From the NCBI RefSeq assembly GCF_900113045.1, contig NZ_FONY01000044.1, positions 1-41,090 on the forward strand: 41,090 bases of DNA, given 5' to 3'. This document shows positions 35,830-41,090 of this stretch, one piece after another (the stretch's first letter is position 1; each line of letters begins with the position of its first letter). The notes below the pieces were generated by a model, which did no database searches, was not told the origin of the DNA, and was given only the letters and a program-made list of their open reading frames with translations. Made by a program: the position numbers and the translations under genes. This DNA comes from Thermoflexibacter ruber (GTDB taxonomy: Bacteria > Bacteroidota > Bacteroidia > Cytophagales > Thermoflexibacteraceae).

Positions 35830-38694
35830 ATGAAAAAATTACTATTTATTTTACTCCTACTTTATTGCTTTGCTGCCTCAGCACAGCAAAAAGGTGGCAA
35901 GCAGACTGCACTCGTCAGCACTAAAAAGCCACTGACCCACAGCGTATATGACTCTTGGAAAGAAATTGGCTTTCGTGCAGTTTCTAATGATGGGAGTTGG
36001 GCAGTTTATACCGTCAATCCCCAAGAGGGAGACGGGAAGGTAATTTTTTATAACCTGAAAACCAATCAGATAGACTCTGTCCAAAGAGCTTCTCAAGTAG
36101 AGATTTCCCAAGACAATCAGTTTGTTGTTTTCAAGATTGCTCCCCCTTTGAAGATTATGAAGGACTTGAGACGACAAAAAAAGAAAAAAGAAGACTTACC
36201 CAGAGATACTTTGGGGATTTATAACTTGCAGACTAAGCAGTTGGCAAAAGTAGCGAACTTAAAATCTTTTAAACTTCCCGAAAAAGCAGGGGCTTGGCTT
36301 GCCTACCAAATAGAGCAAATAGAAAAAAAGGAAACGCCTAAAAAAGACACTGCCAAAGAAGTAAAAAAAGAAGAAGCTAAGAAACCTGCTAAACCCAAGA
36401 AAAAGGAAAGCGAAGAGAATGGTTATCGCCTTGTAATGAGGAAGTTAGCCAATGCTAAGGAAACAACTTTTGACTTTGTGAAGGAATATAAGTTTGACAA
36501 ATTTGGAAAAAATCTAATTTTCAGCACTACGGGCAATGACAGCACCTTGTTGGCAGGGGTGTATGTCTATGACCTGCAAAGTGAAAAACTGAAACCGCTT
36601 TTCAGGGCTAAAAAAGGTAATTTCAAGAACTTAGCCTTTGATGAGAGTGGCAGTCAAGTGGCTTTTGTCGCAGACTTGGATACGACTAAGACGCAAGTTC
36701 GCTATTTCAAACTCTATCATTGGAAAAATGGACAAGATTCTGCTTTGGCAATTGCTGATACTACAAATATTACCAAAGGTCTGTTGGTTAGTGAACACTA
36801 CGTGCCTAATTTCTCCCAAAACGGGGCAAAGCTATTTTTTGGTATGGCGAATAAACCTGTGGTGCAGGATACGACCTTGCTTCCAGAGGAAATAGTAAAC
36901 TTAGATATTTGGCATTGGCAGGACGATTACATCCAGCCACAACAAGGCAGAAGATTGGAGCAGGACAAAAAACGCTCCTATCTTTCTGTTTATCATGTAG
37001 ATAGTAAGAGAATAGTGCAGTTAGCCACCAATGAAGTTCCCTCTATTAGTTTAGCCAATGAGGGCAATGCCAACCTTGCTTTGGCAAGTTCAGATGTCCC
37101 ATATCGCCGCCTGACCAATTGGGACATCTCGGGTTTTGAAGACTTGTATTTACTTGATTTGCAAACAGGTAATAAAAAACTGATTCAACAAAAAATCAAA
37201 GGCGATGCGGCAATTTCTCCGCAAGGAAACTATGTGTATTGGTTTAGCTTGCCTGATACGGCTTGGTTTACCTATTCAGTGAAAAGTGGGCAAATTTTCA
37301 AACTCAATCAAGGATTAAAAGAAAAATTTGCAGATGAAGAAGACGACCACCCCGACTATCCTCTCGAGTATGGCTTTGCAGGTTGGACAGAAAACGACCA
37401 AACTTTTTTAGTCTATGACCGCTATGACATTTGGGCTTTTGACCCCGAAAATCGCAAAGCCCCAGTGAATCTGACCCAAACAGGTAGGAAAGAAAAACTC
37501 GTTTTCCGCAACATTCGCCTTGACCAAGAGGAAAAATTTTTCAAAGCAGACCAAACGCTTTTACTTTCAGTTTTTGATGAAACTACCAAGCAGTCAGGTT
37601 ATTACAGCTTAAATCTGAAAGACAATAGCAAGCAAAAACTGCTTATGGACAACTATCGCTTTTCTACTTTCCAAACTCGCAAGGCAAAAGATGCCAGCGT
37701 ATTGCTATTCACCAGAGAGAGTTTTAAAGACTATCCAGATTTGTATGCTACTGATTTGACTTTCAAAAACATAAAGAAAATTTCAGAAGCAAATCCACAG
37801 CAAAAAGACTATGCTTGGGGCAGTGTAGAAATGTACTCTTGGCTTTCCTTAGACGGTATTCCTTTGCAAGGTTTGCTTTACAAGCCAGAGAATTTTGACC
37901 CGAAAAAGCAGTATCCAATGATGGTGTATTACTACGAAAAAAACTCAGACAATATTCATAATCACATCGTTCCTGCGCCTATTCGCTCTGCCATTAACTA
38001 CACTTACTTTGTAAGCAATGGTTATCTTGTTTTTGTTCCAGACGTAGTTTATCGCATTGGCTATCCTGGGGAAAGTGCCTATAACTGCATCATGCCTGCC
38101 GTTACCAGCCTGATAGAAAAAGGTTTTGTAAATAAAGAACGTATTGGTATTCAGGGGCATAGCTGGGGAGGCTACCAAAATGCCTATCTCATTACCAAGA
38201 CCAACTTGTTCAGAGCCGCAGAGGCAGGCGCGCCTGTGAGCAATATGGTTAGTGCTTATGGTGGAATCCGTTGGGAATCAGGGTATAGCCGTATGTTCCA
38301 ATATGAAAAAAGTCAAAGTAGGATAGGTGGAACTTTGTGGGAAAAACCTTTGAGATTTTTAGAAAACTCTCCTATTTTCTTTGCAGACAAGGTAAATACG
38401 CCCCTTTTGATGATGCACAATGACGAAGACGGGGCTGTGCCTTGGTATCAGGGTATTGAGTATTTCATGGCATTGCGAAGGTTGGGAAAACCTGTATGGA
38501 TGCTGAACTATAACAAAGAAGCACATGGACTTACCCAACGTCAAAACCGCAAGGATTTTGCGATTCGTATGTACCAATTTTTTGACTATTACCTCAAAGA
38601 TGCCCCCATGCCCGAATGGATGAAAAAAGGCGTGCCGATGCTTGAAAAAGGTGTAAACAAGGGTTTGACCCTGATGAATGAAGAAAAAGAATAA
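35830..38694 (+). CDS. S9 family serine peptidase (prolyl oligopeptidase type)
   Basis: The 954-residue protein has a signal peptide (KKLLFILLLLYCFAASAQ), a propeller-like N-terminal part with WD/PD40-style strands, a Lys/Glu-rich insertion (about 160-200, KKETPKKDTAKE) and a C-terminal alpha/beta-hydrolase domain. The catalytic triad is readable: Ser778 in GHSWGGY, Asp867 in HNDEDGAVP and His899 in EAHGL. It should act outside the inner membrane on peptides or dipeptides, in the manner of DPP-like enzymes. The Lys-rich insertion is unusual for the family. The C-terminus lacks a recognisable type IX sorting domain, so periplasmic location is favoured. Confidence 0.93.
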   Translation: MKKLLFILLLLYCFAASAQQKGGKQTALVSTKKPLTHSVYDSWKEIGFRAVSNDGSWAVYTVNPQEGDGKVIFYNLKTNQIDSVQRASQVEISQDNQFVVFKIAPPLKIMKDLRRQKKKKEDLPRDTLGIYNLQTKQLAKVANLKSFKLPEKAGAWLAYQIEQIEKKETPKKDTAKEVKKEEAKKPAKPKKKESEENGYRLVMRKLANAKETTFDFVKEYKFDKFGKNLIFSTTGNDSTLLAGVYVYDLQSEKLKPLFRAKKGNFKNLAFDESGSQVAFVADLDTTKTQVRYFKLYHWKNGQDSALAIADTTNITKGLLVSEHYVPNFSQNGAKLFFGMANKPVVQDTTLLPEEIVNLDIWHWQDDYIQPQQGRRLEQDKKRSYLSVYHVDSKRIVQLATNEVPSISLANEGNANLALASSDVPYRRLTNWDISGFEDLYLLDLQTGNKKLIQQKIKGDAAISPQGNYVYWFSLPDTAWFTYSVKSGQIFKLNQGLKEKFADEEDDHPDYPLEYGFAGWTENDQTFLVYDRYDIWAFDPENRKAPVNLTQTGRKEKLVFRNIRLDQEEKFFKADQTLLLSVFDETTKQSGYYSLNLKDNSKQKLLMDNYRFSTFQTRKAKDASVLLFTRESFKDYPDLYATDLTFKNIKKISEANPQQKDYAWGSVEMYSWLSLDGIPLQGLLYKPENFDPKKQYPMMVYYYEKNSDNIHNHIVPAPIRSAINYTYFVSNGYLVFVPDVVYRIGYPGESAYNCIMPAVTSLIEKGFVNKERIGIQGHSWGGYQNAYLITKTNLFRAAEAGAPVSNMVSAYGGIRWESGYSRMFQYEKSQSRIGGTLWEKPLRFLENSPIFFADKVNTPLLMMHNDEDGAVPWYQGIEYFMALRRLGKPVWMLNYNKEAHGLTQRQNRKDFAIRMYQFFDYYLKDAPMPEWMKKGVPMLEKGVNKGLTLMNEEKE

Positions 38695-38711
38695 TGAAAA
38701 TCAAAAAAAGT

Positions 38712-38753
38712 TTTAGCCTTTGCAAGTTCTGATATTGCTTTGCAAAGGCTAAA
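38712..38753 (-). terminator. Intrinsic terminator of the GT2 gene (maybe bidirectional)
   Basis: A perfect 14-bp stem (TTTAGCCTTTGCAA at 38712-38725, complement at 38740-38753) with a 14-nt loop. On the minus strand it is followed by a run of seven T residues, as expected for a terminator of the gene ending at 38805. On the plus strand it lies 18 bp past the peptidase stop but has no good T tract. Confidence 0.75.
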
Positions 38754-38804
38754 TGATTTGATAAGTAGTCGAGCAAAAATAAAAGTCTTTAATCAGCGTA
38801 CAAT

Positions 38805-39773
38805 CTATGATTCCCGCCACCTTAAAAACAACTTATATAAATGATAAACAGATATTTTGTATTTTGATAGCAAAATAAAAAATCTATCTTTCCAACTCAA
38901 TAATTGCATTTTTTGCAATATTTCTGCAAATTTGAAAACCAAGTCAAAATTTTCGGTAAAAAAGCTCAGCCGCAAATGATAACGTACAGAAATAGCTAAG
39001 GCAAGGTTTTCTTCTTGGGTTTGATTTTGAGCGAGGGCTTTTTCATGGATTTTGAGCGTAGAAAGCAAGTGTTTGTTATTTCTTTTTAGATAAAATGCCT
39101 TGCCGTGAGAATGTTTTAAAATTCGTTTTTTTACCAATATATCATTGATAAAGAAGTACTTGTATTTTTTTGATGTTCGTGCCCAAAAGTCATAGTCTTC
39201 ATAACTTAGGCTTTGGTCATAGCCTCCTATTTCCTCTAAGACTTTTTTTCTTATCATCATGCTTGGCGCACTGATGAAAGATTTTGCTAAAACCTTTGTA
39301 TAAACTTCCCCTGATGGCACTTTTTGCAGTAATTTTCCTGTTTTATCTCTTTTGTAAAACTGACCTATTACTTTTGATTTTTCATCTATCAAATGTACAT
39401 CAGAGAATACTACGCCATACTCCTCTCCTAACTTTTCAAAATGATTTACTTGGCTTTCAATACAATGCGGAAGTAGCACGTCATCACTTGCCAAATCAAT
39501 TACGTATTTTCCCTCTGCCTGTGCCAAACCAATATTAAAAGCCTTACAGTTGCCTACATTTTCAGTTAAACGAATAAACTTAACTTCTTCATTATTATTT
39601 TGATTATTAACAAATTGTTGAATAATTTTTACACTTTCATCATTACTTGCATCATCTACAACAATCAGTTGGATAGGCTGGTAGGTTTGAGCCAACACTG
39701 AAGCCAAACTTTCCTCTACGTAGGGTGCATGATTATAGCAAAGTGCAATGACGGAAACTAAGGGCTTGTCCAT
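38805..39773 (-). CDS. Glycosyltransferase family 2
   Basis: The start at 39771-39773 (MDKPLVSVIALCYNHAPYVEE, 322 residues) is preferred over 39833, since it gives the normal family N-terminus and leaves room for divergent promoters. GT-A features are present: LIVVDDASNDES, NVGNCKAFNIGL and the DxD-like DLASDDVLLP, then a GGYDQSLSYEDYDFW acceptor-domain signature. No membrane segment is seen. Such enzymes add single sugars to glycans or lipids; donor and acceptor are unknown. It is divergent from the polysaccharide export permease. Confidence 0.9.
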   Translation of the reverse strand: MDKPLVSVIALCYNHAPYVEESLASVLAQTYQPIQLIVVDDASNDESVKIIQQFVNNQNNNEEVKFIRLTENVGNCKAFNIGLAQAEGKYVIDLASDDVLLPHCIESQVNHFEKLGEEYGVVFSDVHLIDEKSKVIGQFYKRDKTGKLLQKVPSGEVYTKVLAKSFISAPSMMIRKKVLEEIGGYDQSLSYEDYDFWARTSKKYKYFFINDILVKKRILKHSHGKAFYLKRNNKHLLSTLKIHEKALAQNQTQEENLALAISVRYHLRLSFFTENFDLVFKFAEILQKMQLLSWKDRFFILLSKYKISVYHLYKLFLRWRES

Positions 39774-39799
39774 TTTTTCTTTTTCTTTCAAAAAAATGC

Positions 39800-39807
39800 T
39801 ATTTTTG
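39800..39807 (+). promoter_or_regulatory. Candidate -7 element of the ABC permease gene
   Basis: TATTTTTG matches TAnnTTTG 51 bp upstream of the ATG at 39859. No clear -33 box was found. It falls upstream of the preferred GT2 start, supporting that shorter start. Confidence 0.4.
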
Positions 39808-39858
39808 CTAAAATTAGAGATTTTATTCTTCAAGACGAGTTTTGAAATTAAATAATGT

Positions 39859-40713
39859 ATGAAAGAACAGCAAGAGCAATGGACGGAAATTATTAGTGGA
39901 GAGCATTATTGGTTAGATTTGAAGTTGAAAGAAGTTTGGAGGTATAGAGATTTGATTCGTCTATTTGTTTGGCGTGATTTTGTTGCCGCTTACAAGCAAA
40001 CCTTGTTAGGTCCTCTTTGGCACTTTATCAACCCCTTGATAAGCACCTTGATATATACCATTATTTTTGGGGTGATAGCCAATATTGACATGGGAGGCGT
40101 TCCTCCTTTTCTTTTTCAGTTAGCAAGCGTTACTTTTTGGGGATATTTTGCTCGCTGTTTCAGTGTTACTCAGATTACTTTTCTGGGCAATGCGGGTATT
40201 TTTGGCAAGGTGTATTTCCCTCGCTTGACTGTACCTATTGCGGGTGTTATCTCTGCTCTTATCCAGTTGGGTATTATGCTATTGATTTTTTTTACTGCTT
40301 GGCTGTATTATAAGTTTACGGGTAGGAGTGTGCATGTTGAACCTTTGGGCTTGATGCTGCTTCCTGTCCTATTGCTAATTACTTCACTCATGGGCATGGG
40401 CTTAGGGGCAATCGTAGCGGCTCTTACTACCAAATACCGCGACCTCAACTTATTTGTAAGCTACGGCATATCCTTGCTGATGTATGCCTCCGCTGTGGTC
40501 TATCCCCTTTCTGCCGTTCCTGAGAGTTTCAGAATTTATGTTACTATCAATCCTATTTCGTATTTGATGGAGGGCTTTCGCTATACTTTTTTAGGATTTG
40601 GGATATTGGATACTTGGGGGCTATTGTATAGTGCGTGTTTTGCCATAGTGATTTTCTTTATTGGAATTGTAGCTTTTAACCAAACAGAAAAAGACTTCAT
40701 TGATACTGTTTAA
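39859..40713 (+). CDS. ABC-2 type polysaccharide/polyol-phosphate export permease (Wzm-like)
   Basis: This 284-residue membrane protein has an amphipathic N-terminus, the RDFVAAYKQTLLGPLWHFINPL motif typical of Wzm/TagG-type permeases, and about six membrane segments. It would move a lipid-linked glycan across the inner membrane together with a Wzt-like ATPase. That partner is normally the next gene; here an IS982 copy begins 39 bp after the stop, so it is either beyond the IS or elsewhere. Nearby glycosyltransferases fit a surface polysaccharide locus. The C-terminal FNQTEKDFIDTV end is typical and complete. Confidence 0.92.
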   Translation: MKEQQEQWTEIISGEHYWLDLKLKEVWRYRDLIRLFVWRDFVAAYKQTLLGPLWHFINPLISTLIYTIIFGVIANIDMGGVPPFLFQLASVTFWGYFARCFSVTQITFLGNAGIFGKVYFPRLTVPIAGVISALIQLGIMLLIFFTAWLYYKFTGRSVHVEPLGLMLLPVLLLITSLMGMGLGAIVAALTTKYRDLNLFVSYGISLLMYASAVVYPLSAVPESFRIYVTINPISYLMEGFRYTFLGFGILDTWGLLYSACFAIVIFFIGIVAFNQTEKDFIDTV

Positions 40714-40752
40714 AAATTCTTGCAGTGGTGTTTTGTTAAAATACATTAAAAA

Positions 40753-40765
40753 TAACGTGAGTTAT
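40753..40765. repeat. IS982 left terminal inverted repeat
   Basis: TAACGTGAGTTAT pairs, with one mismatch, to the repeat at 323-335 of the other IS copy, marking the outer end of this element. Confidence 0.75.
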
Positions 40766-40827
40766 TGAGGTAATTGCTTAAAAGTCAATTTTTTATGATA
40801 AAAAATGTTCAATATTAATAAATATAG

Positions 40828-40835
40828 TATATTTG
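40828..40835 (+). promoter_or_regulatory. Candidate transposase promoter -7 element
   Basis: TATATTTG, a full TAnnTTTG match, 25 bp upstream of the transposase ATG at 40861. No good -33 box was seen. Confidence 0.4.
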
Positions 40836-40860
40836 AAAATTACACTAATCAAAGAATACT

Positions 40861-41090
40861 ATGTACTTAATATTGAACACAACAAAACTAATAGAAATTT
40901 ACATTACTTGTGATGACTTTGCTAAAAAATTTCAACAGTATCAATTAAGTCAAGGACAAGTTGTACCACAAGAAAAAATGTCTTGTTCAGAAATCATGGC
41001 AATTGTGATTTATTATCATATATCAGGCATGAAATGTTTCAAATATTACTATCAAAGTATTATTAAAGGCTATCTAAAATCTTATTTTCC
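40861..41090 (+). CDS. IS982-family transposase, N-terminal fragment (3' end outside window)
   Basis: From the ATG at 40861 the frame stays open to the window edge (76 codons). The IEIYITCDDFAKKF start and the SCSEIMAIVIYYHISGMKCFKYYY segment ending in YFP are the standard N-terminal features of IS982 transposases. The DDE catalytic residues lie beyond the edge. Together with the left fragment, the middle third of the protein (about 100 residues) is not visible in either copy. Confidence 0.85.
   Translation, partial: MYLILNTTKLIEIYITCDDFAKKFQQYQLSQGQVVPQEKMSCSEIMAIVIYYHISGMKCFKYYYQSIIKGYLKSYF

Larger units (their letters stand above)
40753..41090 (+). mobile_element. IS982-family insertion sequence, 5' part
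   Basis: The element starts with terminal repeat TAACGTGAGTTAT (40753-40765), followed by an AT-rich leader with TATATTTG (40828-40835), a probable transposase promoter, and the N-terminal coding part to the window edge. It has the same orientation as the left copy. The visible IS length here (338 bases) is almost equal to that at the left edge (335). Confidence 0.85.

Noticed and set aside
1-41090. Composite transposon bounded by IS982
   Set aside because: The interior holds core genes (rpoN, menD) and shows no shift in base composition that I can see; only one outer end of each IS is visible and no target duplications can be read.

Overview
This AT-rich window looks like chromosomal DNA of a Bacteroidota bacterium, most likely a gliding, carotenoid-forming member of the Cytophagales. 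Supporting signs are a secreted modular protein of the gliding/type IX secretion type, a CruF-type carotenoid gene, menD (menaquinone), DUF2723, DUF5690 and DUF547 proteins typical of the phylum, and several upstream regions with the Bacteroidota -7 promoter element TAnnTTTG and no Shine-Dalgarno sequence. No rRNA, tRNA, CRISPR array or prophage was seen.

Layout. Both ends lie inside IS982-family insertion sequences in the same orientation: the 3' end of one copy (1-335) and the 5' end of another (40753-41090), with matching 13-bp terminal repeats. The left copy interrupts the 3' end of a large secreted repeat protein (about 336-4225, minus). Then come a seven-bladed WD40 protein (minus) divergent from a secreted TPR-CHAT protease-like protein (5583-9929). 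A minus-strand run follows with rpoN, an SMP-30-like lactonase, a class A beta-lactamase-like lipoprotein and a DUF547 protein (14236 down to 9985). Upstream of it is an AAA ATPase/Uma2 nuclease-like pair (16043 down to 14417), divergent from an exported protein of unknown function (16221-17711).

The middle (18163-21530) is a probable phosphonate catabolism module: a FAD-dependent oxidoreductase (minus) facing a DUF5690 membrane transporter-like protein and a phosphonatase-like HAD hydrolase (plus). Next are a DUF2723 glycosyltransferase-like membrane protein (minus) and a two-gene unit encoding a cyclic-nucleotide-binding protein with a degenerate MinD-like P-loop and an FkbM-type methyltransferase. 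A second secreted TPR-CHAT protein (27832-31254, minus) follows. The right part has cruF-menD, two glycosyltransferases, an S9 peptidase and an ABC-2 polysaccharide export permease, separated from whatever followed it by the right-hand IS.

The four gaps over 300 bases hold most of the repeats: a 57-bp inverted repeat pair 7.4 kb apart (18092-18148 and 25484-25540, 53/57 identical), a MITE-like element with a Bacteroidota REP-type core (21538-21880), decayed intergenic repeats, and a duplicated bipartite motif upstream of cruF. The most system-like locus is the phosphonate module, whose transporter gene also carries a C9 tract that could act as a slippage switch. All functional calls are read from the sequence; no database search was run.
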